Origin: Haliea salexigens DSM 19537 | GTDB taxonomy: Bacteria > Pseudomonadota > Gammaproteobacteria > Pseudomonadales > Halieaceae | NCBI RefSeq assembly: GCF_000423125.1 | Contig: NZ_AUHJ01000022.1 | Span: forward strand, 1-41,489 | DNA: 41,489 nucleotides | Reading direction: 5' to 3' | Part shown: positions 25,850-35,241 of the stretch, one piece after another | Numbering within the stretch: position 1 is the first letter of the stretch | Layout: each line of letters opens with the position of its first letter | Notes under the pieces: model-generated | Database searches by the model: none | Told to the model about the DNA's origin: nothing | Seen by the model: the letters and a program-made list of their open reading frames with translations, nothing else | Position numbers and translations under genes: made by a program

Positions 25850-27025
25850 ATGGCCCGACGTATTCTCACGCTTAACCAGATTTCCCTGAAAGGCCTTGAG
25901 CGCCTGCCCCGTGACGCCTATGAAATAGCCAGCGAGTTTGCGCATCCCGACGCCATCCTGCTGCGCAGCCACAAGCTGCAGGCCGACGATATCGCCGACA
26001 CCGTGGTGGCGATTGCGCGCGCTGGCGCCGGTGTCAATAACATCCCGGTGGCGGAATGCACGCGGCGCGGTATTCCGGTATTCAATTCGCCCGGCGCCAA
26101 CGCCAACGCGGTGAAGGAACTGGTGGCGGCGGGGCTGCTGTTGGGCTCACGAGGCGTGGTAGAAGGCCTGGAATACGTGTCCGGCCTCGCCAGCATCACG
26201 GACCCGGCGGAACTCAACAAGACCCTGGAAGCCAACAAGAAGCACTTCAAGGGCAACGAGCTGCGCGGCAAAACGCTGGGCGTGGTTGGCCTGGGTGCCA
26301 TCGGCTCCCTGGTAGCTGACATGGCGCTGACTCTGGGTATGGACGTCATCGGCTACGACCCGGCCCTGTCGGTAGATGCTGCCTGGCGTCTGTCCAGCCA
26401 GGTGCGCAAGGCCGACTCGCTATCGGCGCTGTTTTCCCGCAGCGACTATGTGAGCCTGCATTTGCCGGCGCTGGAGTCCACACGTGGGCTGATCAATGCC
26501 GAGTTGTTTGCCGTGATGCCCGAACAGGCCTGCCTGCTCAACTTTGCCCGGCAGGAGATTGTCGACGAAGCCGCGCTGCTCGAGGCCCTCGACCAGGGCC
26601 GCCTGCGCAAGTACATCGCCGACTTCCCTAGCCCGGCCCTGATTGGTCGCAAGAACGCCGTGCTGATGCCACACATCGGTGCCAGCACTGACGAGGCGGA
26701 GGACAACTGCGCCATCATGGCAGCTGACCAGCTGCGCGACTTCCTCGAAAACGGCAACATACGCAACGCAGTCAACTTCCCCACGCTGCAACTGGAGCGG
26801 GCAGGGGGGTGCCGTTTGGCAGTGACCAACACCAACGTCCCCAAAATTCTGGGCAGCGTGTTATCCATTCTGGCTGAGCTGAATATCAACGTGGTGGATA
26901 TGCTCAACAAGAGCCGCGACGATATCGCCTATAATCTTATCGATATGGACATATGTCCGGCTGAATCAAGCCTCGCATCCATGCGTGCGCTGGAAGGCGT
27001 TGTCAACGTCAGGGTGATTCCCTGA
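25850..27025 (+). CDS. 3-phosphoglycerate dehydrogenase family protein with ACT domain
   Basis: This 391-residue D-2-hydroxyacid dehydrogenase probably oxidises 3-phosphoglycerate at the first step of serine synthesis. It has the Rossmann motif GLGAIG (147-152), catalytic R234 (NFARQEIVDE) and H275 (MPHIGAST), and a C-terminal ACT domain (about 320-391) that may sense serine. The segment that normally supplies the catalytic Glu (DVFxxEP in SerA) reads ADFPSP here. It belongs to the shorter PGDH subfamily seen in some other bacteria. It lies 36 nt after ppiD. Whether it is the main SerA depends on the rest of the genome. Confidence 0.82.
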   Translation: MARRILTLNQISLKGLERLPRDAYEIASEFAHPDAILLRSHKLQADDIADTVVAIARAGAGVNNIPVAECTRRGIPVFNSPGANANAVKELVAAGLLLGSRGVVEGLEYVSGLASITDPAELNKTLEANKKHFKGNELRGKTLGVVGLGAIGSLVADMALTLGMDVIGYDPALSVDAAWRLSSQVRKADSLSALFSRSDYVSLHLPALESTRGLINAELFAVMPEQACLLNFARQEIVDEAALLEALDQGRLRKYIADFPSPALIGRKNAVLMPHIGASTDEAEDNCAIMAADQLRDFLENGNIRNAVNFPTLQLERAGGCRLAVTNTNVPKILGSVLSILAELNINVVDMLNKSRDDIAYNLIDMDICPAESSLASMRALEGVVNVRVIP

Positions 27026-27043
27026 CTTCACTGCGGGGGCACA

Positions 27044-27565
27044 ATGACAGATCCACTTGATACACTGGCGGGCAACGTGCCCGCCGCGGCGAAAACGTCA
27101 GGCCCGCCACTGGAGCAATGGCACCCACCGCTCTCCGGCGATATCGATATCCGCATCAGGGCGGACGGCAGCTGGTACCACGAGGGCGGGAGAATCAGAC
27201 GCGCGCCCCTGGTCGCGCTGTTTGCCAGCATTCTGCGCCGGGAAGAAGACGGTGAGTACTACCTGGTCACGCCGGTAGAAAAATGGCGCATTCAGGTAGA
27301 ATTGCATCCCCTGGTGGTGACTGAAATCAATCGCCGCGACGACACGCTGTACGCCAAACTCAATACCGGCCGCGAGGTCGCTGTGAACGCGGAACAGGCC
27401 CTGTTTCTCGAGCCGGCTGTGGGTGATGTGGCGGCCGTTCGTCTGCCACACGGACTCAGTGCCGTGCTGACACGGGCTGCCTGGTATCGTCTGGTGGACT
27501 CCGCGCAAGAGCGGGAGGGGCGGCTGCAGGTCTGCAGCGCTGGCGTGTGGTTCCCGCTACAGTAG
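27044..27565 (+). CDS. DUF1285 domain protein
   Basis: This 173-residue soluble protein of the DUF1285 family has no signal peptide or membrane helix. It contains the family's opening PLEQWHPPLSGDIDIRI and a WYHEGGRIRR segment, followed by a mostly beta-strand body. The function is unknown. It begins 18 nt after the PGDH gene and is probably co-transcribed. An 11-bp inverted repeat spans its stop codon. Confidence 0.85.
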   Translation: MTDPLDTLAGNVPAAAKTSGPPLEQWHPPLSGDIDIRIRADGSWYHEGGRIRRAPLVALFASILRREEDGEYYLVTPVEKWRIQVELHPLVVTEINRRDDTLYAKLNTGREVAVNAEQALFLEPAVGDVAAVRLPHGLSAVLTRAAWYRLVDSAQEREGRLQVCSAGVWFPLQ

Positions 27566-27590
27566 TTGCAAGCTACCGATAGCGGGAACC
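27549..27590. terminator. Inverted repeat between convergent genes
   Basis: A perfect 11-bp stem (27549-27559 with 27580-27590) spans the DUF1285 stop codon and ends 8 nt from the ETF-QO stop codon. It has no T-run on either strand, so it may block read-through or convergent transcription by structure alone. Confidence 0.5.
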
Positions 27591-27597
27591 TGCCGGG

Positions 27598-29250
27598 TCA
27601 CATATTGGGGTAGGTCGGACCGCCGAAGCCTTCCGGTGTCACCCACACGATATTCTGTGACGGATCCTTGATATCACAGGTTTTGCAGTGCACGCAGTTC
27701 TGTGCGTTGATCTGGAAGCGCTGCCCCTGCGCATCCTCCACCACTTCGTAGACACCGGCCGGGCAGTAACGCTGTGCCGGCTCGTCGTACAGCGGCAGGT
27801 TCTTCTCCAGCGGTATGTTCGGGTCGATCAGCGTCAAGTGGCAGGGCTGATCTTCCTCGTGGTTGGTGTTCGACAGGAACACCGAGGACAGGCGATCGAA
27901 GGTGATCTTGTTGTCCGGCTTGGGGTAGTCGGGTTTCTTGCACTCCTTGGCCGGCTTCATGGTGGCGTAGTCCGGCACCGAGTCATTCAGGGTGAAGGGC
28001 AGTTTGCCGCCGAACAGGGTCTGGTCGATCCACACCATGGCCGAACCGATCATGAAGCCGAATTTGTGCATGAAACCGCTGAAGTTGCGGGTGGTGTAAA
28101 GCTCTTCGTGCAGCCACGAATCACGGACCTTGTCCGCATACGTGGCAAGATCTGCAGGCGCAGACTCGCCCTGCAGCAGCGCCTCGACCACGGCCTCAGC
28201 CGCGAGCATGCCGCTTTTCATCGCGGTGTGGTTGCCCTTGATCTTTACCGCGTTCAGGGTGCCGGCATCGCAACCGATAAGCAGTCCACCGGGGAAATGC
28301 ATGGTGGGCAGGGAGTTGTAGCCACCTTTGGTAATAGCACGGGCGCCATAGCTGATGCGTGAGCCACCCTGGATGTATTTCAACGTCTCGGGGTGTTGTT
28401 TCCAGCGCTGGAACTCTTCGAACGGGCTCAGGTGCGGATTGCTGTAGTTCAGGTCGGTGATCAGGCCGAGGTAAACCTGGTTGTTTTCGGCGTGGTAGAG
28501 GAAGGCACCGCCGCTGGCGCCGTTTTCCTGCAGCGGCCAACCCAGGCCGTGTACCACCAGCCCCTCTTCATGTTGCTCGGCGGGAATCTCCCAGATTTCC
28601 TTGATGCCGATGCCGTAGTGCTGGGGGTCCTTGCCTTCATCCAGGCCGAAACGGCTGATCAGCTGTTTGCCCAGGTGGCCACGGCAGCCCTCGGCGAACA
28701 GCGTGTAGCGGGCGTGCAGCTCCATGCCGGGCGTATAGCTGTCCTTTTTCTCGCCATCCGCGCCTATCCCCATATCGCCGGTGGCAATGCCCTTGACCCG
28801 GCCATCGTCGTGGTACAACACCTCTGCAGCGGCAAACCCCGGGTAAACCTCTACGCCCAGGTTCTCAGCCTGTTCCGCCAGCCAGCGGCAGACGTTGCCC
28901 ATCGAAACGATGAAGTTGCCTTCGTTGTGGGTGGGCTTGGGAATCAGGAAATTGGGCAGCTTGATGGCTTTCTTGGCGCCCGTGTAAAAGAAGAAGTTGT
29001 CGTGCGTGACCGCGGTGTTCAGCGGTGCACCCATGTTGGCCCAGTCGGGAAACAGCTCCGCCAGCGCGCGTGGTTCGAACACGGCACCGGACAGGATGTG
29101 CGCCCCCACCTCGGAACCTTTCTCGACGACGCAAACCGTGACTTCCCGTTCCTGCGCCTGGGCCAGCTGCATGATGCGACAGGCGGCAGACAAGCCCGCG
29201 GGCCCCGCGCCAACAATCACTACATCAAATTCCATTGATTCACGTTCCAC
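27598..29250 (-). CDS. Electron transfer flavoprotein-ubiquinone oxidoreductase
   Basis: ETF-QO passes electrons from ETF (fatty acid and amino acid oxidation) to the quinone pool. From a GTG at 29250 it has 550 residues, starting MERESMEFDVVIVGAGPAG, which matches Pseudomonas homologues. AGAGGAG lies about 7 nt upstream. The N-terminus holds the FAD GxGxxG fold. Membrane-associating and quinone-binding regions are in the middle, and the C-terminus has 4Fe-4S cysteines (CPAG, CVHCKTCDI). An in-frame ATG at 29235 is also possible. A start at 29325 is less likely. It is divergent from etfBA, its redox partner. Confidence 0.95.
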   Translation of the reverse strand: MERESMEFDVVIVGAGPAGLSAACRIMQLAQAQEREVTVCVVEKGSEVGAHILSGAVFEPRALAELFPDWANMGAPLNTAVTHDNFFFYTGAKKAIKLPNFLIPKPTHNEGNFIVSMGNVCRWLAEQAENLGVEVYPGFAAAEVLYHDDGRVKGIATGDMGIGADGEKKDSYTPGMELHARYTLFAEGCRGHLGKQLISRFGLDEGKDPQHYGIGIKEIWEIPAEQHEEGLVVHGLGWPLQENGASGGAFLYHAENNQVYLGLITDLNYSNPHLSPFEEFQRWKQHPETLKYIQGGSRISYGARAITKGGYNSLPTMHFPGGLLIGCDAGTLNAVKIKGNHTAMKSGMLAAEAVVEALLQGESAPADLATYADKVRDSWLHEELYTTRNFSGFMHKFGFMIGSAMVWIDQTLFGGKLPFTLNDSVPDYATMKPAKECKKPDYPKPDNKITFDRLSSVFLSNTNHEEDQPCHLTLIDPNIPLEKNLPLYDEPAQRYCPAGVYEVVEDAQGQRFQINAQNCVHCKTCDIKDPSQNIVWVTPEGFGGPTYPNM

Positions 29251-29433
29251 GGTAGGCTCCTCTGATCGTGCGGGGGTCTGGTTGGCTGCTTGCGGCCGCT
29301 TCGTGCATAAGCGAAAGTCAGCCAAAAAAGCTGCGCAAGTATATAATTTCTAAAGGTTAAAAGCCAGAAGGCCGGGGGTGCTCTGTGCTCTGCTTCTGTC
29401 CAGCACCACACACCGGGACGCGCTGAAACACTC

Positions 29434-29462
29434 TTGACCTCCACAGCCTTTGGCGGCAACAT
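29434..29462 (+). promoter_or_regulatory. Possible promoter of etfBA
   Basis: -35 TTGACC (29434-29439), 17 bp, and -10 CAACAT (29457-29462). The -35 is good and the -10 weak. A separate AT-rich TATAAT (29342-29347) in the same 293-nt divergent gap could serve either strand. Confidence 0.4.
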
Positions 29463-29543
29463 AGCGGCCCGAGTACAGGTCGGCGCCTTGATCCACGCGC
29501 CCCGGCCCATTCAAACCCACCCGAAACTAGCGTTGGAAATCCT

Positions 29544-30296
29544 ATGAAGGTTCTTGTTGCCGTTAAGCGCGTCGTTGACTATAACGTCAAAGTCCGTGCC
29601 AAGGGCGATGGCAGTGACGTTGACCTGAATAACGTCAAAATGGCCATCAACCCGTTCTGTGAGATCGCCGTGGAAGAGGCGGTAAGATTGAAGGAAGCCG
29701 GAGTCGCGACCGAGGTGATCGCTGTTTCCGTGGGTGAAAAGCCCTGCCAGGAACAAATTCGTACCGCACTTGCCCTGGGCGCTGACCGCGGCATTCATGT
29801 GGAAGCCGAAGGCCGCATTGAACCGCTGGTGATCGCCAAGCTCCTCAAGGGCGTGGTAGAGAAAGAGCAGCCCCAGCTGGTGATTCTGGGCAAGCAGTCC
29901 ATCGACGGCGACAACAACCAGACGGGCCAGATGCTGGGTGCGTTGACCAATATGCCGCAGGGTACTTTTGCCTCTGAAATCAAGGTAGAAGGCGAAAAAC
30001 TTAATGTAGTTCGCGAGGTGGATGGCGGCCTGCAGACTATCAGCCTCAGCCTGCCGGCTATCGTCACCACCGACCTGCGTCTGAACGAACCGCGCTATGC
30101 GTCACTGCCGAATATCATGAAGGCGAAGAAGAAGCAGCTGGACGTCTACAGCCCCGCTGACCTCGGCGTAGAAGTCACCAGCCATATTACGTTGGTGCGG
30201 GTAGAGCCGCCGGCAGAGCGTCAGGCGGGTATCAAAGTTGAAGATGTGGCACAGCTGGTGGATAAATTGAAAAACGAGGCGAAGGTGATCTCATGA
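29544..30296 (+). CDS. etfB: Electron transfer flavoprotein beta subunit
   Basis: EtfB pairs with EtfA to accept electrons from acyl-CoA and other flavin dehydrogenases. It is 250 residues long, with the N-terminus [16 protein letters not shown] and conserved [13 protein letters not shown]. The [21 protein letters not shown] segment is the ETF-beta signature. It overlaps etfA by 4 nt (ATGA), so the two subunits are translationally coupled. Confidence 0.97.
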   Translation: MKVLVAVKRVVDYNVKVRAKGDGSDVDLNNVKMAINPFCEIAVEEAVRLKEAGVATEVIAVSVGEKPCQEQIRTALALGADRGIHVEAEGRIEPLVIAKLLKGVVEKEQPQLVILGKQSIDGDNNQTGQMLGALTNMPQGTFASEIKVEGEKLNVVREVDGGLQTISLSLPAIVTTDLRLNEPRYASLPNIMKAKKKQLDVYSPADLGVEVTSHITLVRVEPPAERQAGIKVEDVAQLVDKLKNEAKVIS

Positions 30297-31222
30297 GTAC
30301 ACTCGTTATTGCAGAACACGACAACGGTAGCCTGAAGCCGGCCACCCTGAATGCTGTCACCGCCGCCCAGGCGCTGGGTGCGGATATCGATATCCTCGTC
30401 GCCGGCGCAAACTGTGCCGCGGCAGGCGATGAAGCAGCAAAAATCGCCGGGATCGGCAAAGTGCTGGTCGCCGATAATGGCGCCTACGAGCACCAGCTGG
30501 CGGAAAACGTCAGCCTGTTGATCGCAGAAGTGGCCGCCGCATACGACAACGTTGTTGCACCCGCCACCACCAACGGCAAAAACATCATGCCCCGCGTTGC
30601 GGCCCTGCTGGATGTTGCGCAGATCTCTGATGTTACCGCCGTGGAGTCAGCGGATACCTTCAAGCGGCCCATCTACGCGGGTAATGTGATTGCCACCGTG
30701 CAGTCCAGTGACGCACGCAAGGTCATCACCGTACGCACCACCGCGTTTGATGCGGCTGCCGCCGAGGGCGGTTCCGCCACGGTAGAAGCTGTGTCCGCCG
30801 TGCATGATGCCGGTCTGTCCAGCTTCGTGGGCGAAGAAGTCGCGGTGTCTGACCGTCCTGAACTGACCGCCGCACCGGTGGTTATTTCTGGCGGCCGTGG
30901 CATGCAGAACGGCGACAACTTCAAGCTGCTCGAAGGTATTGCCGACAAGCTCGGGGCAGCCATTGGTGCCTCGCGCGCCGCGGTGGATGCCGGCTTCGTG
31001 CCCAACGACATGCAGGTCGGTCAGACGGGTAAAATCGTTGCGCCGGACCTGTATATTGCCGTGGGTATCTCCGGCGCTATTCAGCACCTGGCAGGCATGA
31101 AGGACTCCAAAGTCATCGTTGCCATCAACAAGGACGAAGACGCGCCGATCTTCCAGGTGGCGGATTACGGCCTGGTTGCCGACCTGTTCGATGCCTTGCC
31201 CCAGTTGGAGTCTGCGCTCTGA
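30293..31222 (+). CDS. etfA: Electron transfer flavoprotein alpha subunit
   Basis: EtfA provides most of the FAD site of the ETF heterodimer. The 309-residue protein has an N-terminal domain and the C-terminal FAD-binding motif ([18 protein letters not shown], with [14 protein letters not shown] after it). It is the second gene of the etfBA operon. A strong terminator follows at 31258-31287. No acyl-CoA dehydrogenase is adjacent. Confidence 0.97.
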   Translation: MSTLVIAEHDNGSLKPATLNAVTAAQALGADIDILVAGANCAAAGDEAAKIAGIGKVLVADNGAYEHQLAENVSLLIAEVAAAYDNVVAPATTNGKNIMPRVAALLDVAQISDVTAVESADTFKRPIYAGNVIATVQSSDARKVITVRTTAFDAAAAEGGSATVEAVSAVHDAGLSSFVGEEVAVSDRPELTAAPVVISGGRGMQNGDNFKLLEGIADKLGAAIGASRAAVDAGFVPNDMQVGQTGKIVAPDLYIAVGISGAIQHLAGMKDSKVIVAINKDEDAPIFQVADYGLVADLFDALPQLESAL

Positions 31223-31257
31223 GCCAGACATCTTCGTAGCAGGGTTTCCTGCAGTGA

Positions 31258-31287
31258 CAAAAAAGCCGGCTGCAAGCCGGCTTTTTT
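31258..31287. terminator. Bidirectional terminator between etfA and acnB
   Basis: The stem AAAAGCCGGC (31261-31270) with GCCGGCTTTT (31276-31285) is flanked by an A-run and a T-run, so it can terminate both the plus-strand etfBA and the minus-strand acnB transcripts. Confidence 0.88.
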
Positions 31288-31339
31288 GTGTGCCGCCATC
31301 CGGCCCACCGTAGTGGGCCGTGGCGGTGTTGGCCTGAAC

Positions 31340-33955
31340 TCAGGCCGTGACGGTATCGATTTGCACCGCCGAGATGCGCTTGCCTTCTTCCGCGCTCTTC
31401 TGGAACTCGATGATCTGGTCGAAGTTCATGTAGCGATAGATCTCCGATGACATCGCATCCAGCTGGCTGGCGTACTCCAGATACTCCTCGGGCGTTGGCA
31501 GTTTGCCGAGAATCGCGCCGACGGCCGCTAGCTCGGCCGACGTCAGGTAGACGTTGGCGCCATCACCCAGACGGTTGGGGAAGTTACGCGTGGAGGTTGA
31601 AAGCACCGTGCTGTTGGGCGCTACCCGTGCCTGGTTCCCCATACAGAGTGAGCAGCCGGGCATTTCGGTACGCGCGCCGGCGCGGCCGAAGATGTTGTAG
31701 TAGCCTTCCTCCATCAGCAGGTGTTCGTCCATCCGCGTCGGCGGTGAAATCCACATACGCGTGGTGATACCGCCCTTATGCTGGTCCAGCAGTTTGCCGG
31801 CGGCGCGGAAGTGGCCGATGTTGGTCATGCAGCTACCGATGAACACCTCGTCAACCTTGTCGCCGGCCACTGTAGACAGCAGGCGGGCATCGTCGGGGTC
31901 GTTCGGGGCACAGACGATGGGCTCACGCACTTCTGCGAGGTCGATCTCGATGACGGCTGCGTATTCGGCGTCGGCATCGGCGGTCATCAGGCTCGGGTTG
32001 GCCAGCCACTCTTCCATTTTCACCGCGCGGCGTTCCAGGGTGCGGCTGTCGCCGTAGCCTTCGGCGATCATGGAGCGCAACAGCACCACGTTGGAGCGCA
32101 GGTATTCGGCGATGGTGTCTTCGTCCAGGGCGATGGTGCAGCCGGCCGCAGAGCGTTCTGCAGAGGCGTCAGAAAGCTCGAACGCCTGCTCGACGGTGAG
32201 ACCCTTGAGGCCTTCAATTTCCAGAATACGCCCGGAGAAAATGTTCTTCTTGCCTTTCTTCTCAACGGTCAGCAGGCCCTGCTGAATACCGTAGTAGGGA
32301 ATGGCGTGCACCAGGTCGCGCAGGGTGATGCCCGGCTGCATTTCGCCTTTGAAGCGCACCAGAACGGATTCCGGCATATCCAGCGGCATCACGCCGGTGG
32401 CGGCGGCGAAGGCCACCAGCCCGGAACCCGCCGGGAAGGAAATACCCATGGGGAAGCGGGTGTGGCTGTCGCCACCGGTGCCTACCGTGTCCGGCAGCAG
32501 CATGCGGTTCAGCCAGCTGTGGATAATGCCATCACCGGGGCGCAGGGAAACACCGCCGCGGGTCATGATGAAGTCGGGCAGGCTGTGCTGGGTGTCGATG
32601 TCCACAGGCTTCGGGTAGGCCGCAGTGTGGCAGAAAGACTGCATGACCAGGTCGGTGGAGAAGCCGAGGCAAGCGAGGTCTTTCAGCTCATCGCGGGTCA
32701 TGGGGCCGGTGGTGTCCTGCGACCCTACTGTGGTCATGCGCGGCTCGCAGTACGTGCCGGGGCGGATGCCGTCCATGCCGCAGGCCTTGCCGACCATTTT
32801 CTGTGCCAGGGTAAAGCCCTTGCTGCTGTCGGCGGGCTGCTCGGGGCGGCGGAACAGGTCGGTGGGGGGCAGGCCGAGTGATTCCCGGGCTCGCGCCGTG
32901 AGGCCGCGACCGATAATCAGGTTGATGCGGCCGCCTGCGCGCACTTCGTCGAGCAACACCTCGGACTTGAGGGCAAACTCGGACAGCACAGCGCCGCTTT
33001 CCGAAAGAATCTTGCCGTCATAGGGGCGTACTTCAATCACGTCACCCATGTTCAGGTCGTCTACTGGCGCTTCAAACACCAGCGCACCGGCATCTTCCAT
33101 GGTGTTGTAGAAAATGGGGGCAACCTTGCCGCCGATGCAGATGCCGCCGCCGCGCTTGTTGGGCACGCCGGGCATGTCTTCACCGAAAAACCAGAGCACA
33201 GAGTTGGTCGCCGATTTGCGCGATGAGCCGGTGCCAACTACGTCACCGACAAAAGCCACTGGCAGGCCCTTGTCCTGCAGTTCTGCAATCTGCGTCATGG
33301 GGCCGGTGACGCCGTGTTCTTCCGGCGTGAGGCCGTCGCGGGTCATCTTGTACATGGCCAGCGCATGCAGGGGGATGTCGGGGCGGGACCAGGCATCCGG
33401 GGCCGGAGAGAGGTCATCGGTGTTGGTTTCACCGGTTACCTTGAACACGGACACTTTGATGGATTCGGGCACCGCGGGGCGGTTGGTGAACCACTCGCCG
33501 GCGGCCCAGGCTTCCATCACGTCTTTGGCGTGCGCGTTGCCCGCCCTGGCCAGTTCTTCCACATCGTGGAAGGCATCGAACACCAGCAGGGTGTGCTTGA
33601 GCTCGGTGGCAGCCAGCGCGCTCAGTTTGTCATCCTTCAGCAGCCCGACCAGCGCCTCGATGTTGTAGCCACCGTGCATGTTGCCCAGCAGCACCACCGC
33701 GGCTTCCGCGTCAATCAGCGGGCTGCTCGCTTCACCCTGTACCAGGGCTGTGAGGAAGCCGGCCTTGACGTACGCCGCTTCATCCACGCCCGGTGGAACG
33801 CGATGTGTAATCAGGTCGAGAAGGAAGGCCTCTTCGCCCGCCGGTGGGTTCTTCAGGAGTTCAACCAGCGCGGCGACCTGTTCGGCGCTCAGGGGCTTGG
33901 GCGGGATATTCAGGGCGGCCCTTTCGGCCACGTGATCGCGATAGGCGTCTAGCAC
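31340..33955 (-). CDS. acnB: Aconitate hydratase B
   Basis: AcnB isomerises citrate to isocitrate in the TCA cycle and can bind mRNA when its iron-sulfur cluster is lost. The 871-residue protein has the AcnB-specific N-terminal HEAT-like domain (starting [16 protein letters not shown]), then the swivel domain and the catalytic core. The 4Fe-4S cysteines are in the SFCHTAAYP region and in [13 protein letters not shown] start at 33955 has a strong AAGGAG 7 nt upstream. It shares a terminator with etfA. Confidence 0.98.
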   Translation of the reverse strand: MLDAYRDHVAERAALNIPPKPLSAEQVAALVELLKNPPAGEEAFLLDLITHRVPPGVDEAAYVKAGFLTALVQGEASSPLIDAEAAVVLLGNMHGGYNIEALVGLLKDDKLSALAATELKHTLLVFDAFHDVEELARAGNAHAKDVMEAWAAGEWFTNRPAVPESIKVSVFKVTGETNTDDLSPAPDAWSRPDIPLHALAMYKMTRDGLTPEEHGVTGPMTQIAELQDKGLPVAFVGDVVGTGSSRKSATNSVLWFFGEDMPGVPNKRGGGICIGGKVAPIFYNTMEDAGALVFEAPVDDLNMGDVIEVRPYDGKILSESGAVLSEFALKSEVLLDEVRAGGRINLIIGRGLTARARESLGLPPTDLFRRPEQPADSSKGFTLAQKMVGKACGMDGIRPGTYCEPRMTTVGSQDTTGPMTRDELKDLACLGFSTDLVMQSFCHTAAYPKPVDIDTQHSLPDFIMTRGGVSLRPGDGIIHSWLNRMLLPDTVGTGGDSHTRFPMGISFPAGSGLVAFAAATGVMPLDMPESVLVRFKGEMQPGITLRDLVHAIPYYGIQQGLLTVEKKGKKNIFSGRILEIEGLKGLTVEQAFELSDASAERSAAGCTIALDEDTIAEYLRSNVVLLRSMIAEGYGDSRTLERRAVKMEEWLANPSLMTADADAEYAAVIEIDLAEVREPIVCAPNDPDDARLLSTVAGDKVDEVFIGSCMTNIGHFRAAGKLLDQHKGGITTRMWISPPTRMDEHLLMEEGYYNIFGRAGARTEMPGCSLCMGNQARVAPNSTVLSTSTRNFPNRLGDGANVYLTSAELAAVGAILGKLPTPEEYLEYASQLDAMSSEIYRYMNFDQIIEFQKSAEEGKRISAVQIDTVTA

Positions 33956-34002
33956 GGTGAAACTCCTTGTTACGATGGCGGGGAGGTGTAATTTGCCGCA
34001 GG

Positions 34003-34031
34003 AGTATATCCCAGCGCCTGTTTAAGATAAA
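34003..34031 (-). promoter_or_regulatory. Putative acnB promoter
   Basis: Minus strand: -35 TTTATC (34026-34031), 17 bp, and -10 TATACT (34003-34008). It would give a leader of about 40 nt. The -35 is weak and the -10 strong. Confidence 0.5.
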
Positions 34032-34114
34032 TAAATCAAACGCTTATACCGTGCATTCAGCAGGCTGATGACGTACACTTTTGGGCTGTTTTCAGTCCGC
34101 CCAATTTCCCGATT

Positions 34115-34585
34115 ATGCTCAAACCAGCCGTGAAGACCCCCTGTATTGGCGTCTGCTCTACGGGTATAGGTGATGCCGTATGCCGCGGTTGCAAGCGATT
34201 CAGTCATGAGGTTATTCACTGGAACAGTTACACAGCGGAGCAGAAGCGCGCCATCGACGCGCGCCTGTCAGGCTTCCTGTCGCAGTGCGTCAGCAACACC
34301 CTGGCGGTGAGGGACAAACCCCTGCTGGCCTGGCAGCTGCAGGTCCAGCAGTTGCGGTTCAACCCGGAACACGATGAATACTGCTGGGTGTTCAGCCTGT
34401 TGAAGGCAGGGGCAGGGCAGATTGAGCGCCCCGCCGACTTCGGGTTCGAAGTGCATGCCAGTCATGCGCGCCTGACCCTCACCGAACTGCGCGACACGAT
34501 TGATCGCGAGTTTTACATCCTGTCGGAAGCGCACTACGAGCGGTATATGCGCACGCCGGACCTGTTTGGTGGCCTGCAATCATGA
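34115..34585 (+). CDS. DUF1289 protein, likely metal- or Fe-S-binding
   Basis: This 156-residue protein begins with a DUF1289 module (KTPCIGVC...CRGCKR, residues 5-30) whose four cysteines suggest a bound metal or Fe-S centre. A further C-terminal part of about 90 residues, not present in the smallest DUF1289 proteins, includes RFNPEHDEYCWVF and TELRDTIDREF. The function is unknown. Its stop overlaps the miaE start by 4 nt (ATGA), so the two are translationally coupled. Confidence 0.75.
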   Translation: MLKPAVKTPCIGVCSTGIGDAVCRGCKRFSHEVIHWNSYTAEQKRAIDARLSGFLSQCVSNTLAVRDKPLLAWQLQVQQLRFNPEHDEYCWVFSLLKAGAGQIERPADFGFEVHASHARLTLTELRDTIDREFYILSEAHYERYMRTPDLFGGLQS

Positions 34586-35199
34586 CCGAGACCTTAATGG
34601 CGCCGGTACTGGCGTTTTTGCCCTGCGCCACGCCGCAGGCCTGGGTACAGTGGGCGCTGGAGCATCCGCACACGCTGTTGGTGGATCATGCCAACTGTGA
34701 GAAGAAAGCGGCCTCTACAGCGCTGAACCTCATGTACCGCTATGTGGAGCACCCCAGGCTGTTACAGAAGCTATCGCGGCTCGCGCGCGAGGAGTTGCGC
34801 CACTTTGAGCAGGTGTTCGCCATCATGCAGCGACGCAATATGGCATATCCGCAGCTTTCTGCGTCGCGCTATGCCGCGGGCCTGCGAGCGCAGGTACGCG
34901 GCAACGAGCCCGGCAGGCTGGTTGATACCTTGCTCGTGGGTGCCTTGATTGAGGCGCGCTCCTGTGAACGGTTTGCTGCGCTGATTCCACACCTCGACAG
35001 TGAGCTGGCGGAGTTTTATCGCTCGCTGCTGAAGTCGGAGGCGCGACACTTCGAGGACTACCTGGCATTGGCTGGGGGGCTGGCTACGGCGGAAGAGATT
35101 GCGAAGCGGCTGGACCAGCTGAAGGATGTAGAGGCAGCGCTGATCACCGGCGTCGATCGGGAGTTTCGTTTTCATAGTGGCGTGCCGGCGGCGGCCTAA
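34582..35199 (+). CDS. miaE: tRNA-(ms2io6A37) hydroxylase MiaE
   Basis: MiaE is a diiron monooxygenase that hydroxylates 2-methylthio-N6-isopentenyl-adenosine at position 37 of tRNAs reading U-starting codons. In the 205-residue ferritin-like protein the iron ligands are visible as E40, E71 with H74 (ELRHFE), E124 (LIEARS), and E153 with H156 (SEARHFE). It is coupled to the DUF1289 gene. MiaA and MiaB must be elsewhere. Confidence 0.95.
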   Translation: MTETLMAPVLAFLPCATPQAWVQWALEHPHTLLVDHANCEKKAASTALNLMYRYVEHPRLLQKLSRLAREELRHFEQVFAIMQRRNMAYPQLSASRYAAGLRAQVRGNEPGRLVDTLLVGALIEARSCERFAALIPHLDSELAEFYRSLLKSEARHFEDYLALAGGLATAEEIAKRLDQLKDVEAALITGVDREFRFHSGVPAAA

Positions 35200-35221
35200 A
35201 ACTAGATTTCAGGTAAAATTT

Positions 35222-35241
35222 TAGCTTTAAGCTATTGTTTT
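35222..35241. terminator. Terminator between miaE and lpxH
   Basis: A 5-bp stem (35222-35226 with 35230-35234) is followed by TTGTTTT on the plus strand. Upstream A/T runs could also serve the minus strand. The stem overlaps the lpxH stop codon. It is short and therefore moderate evidence. Confidence 0.45.

Noticed and set aside
31778-32881. A 367-codon plus-strand frame opposite acnB
   Set aside because: It is a shadow of acnB. Long antisense frames are common in this GC-rich DNA, and the translation is His/Gly/Gln-rich without a known fold.
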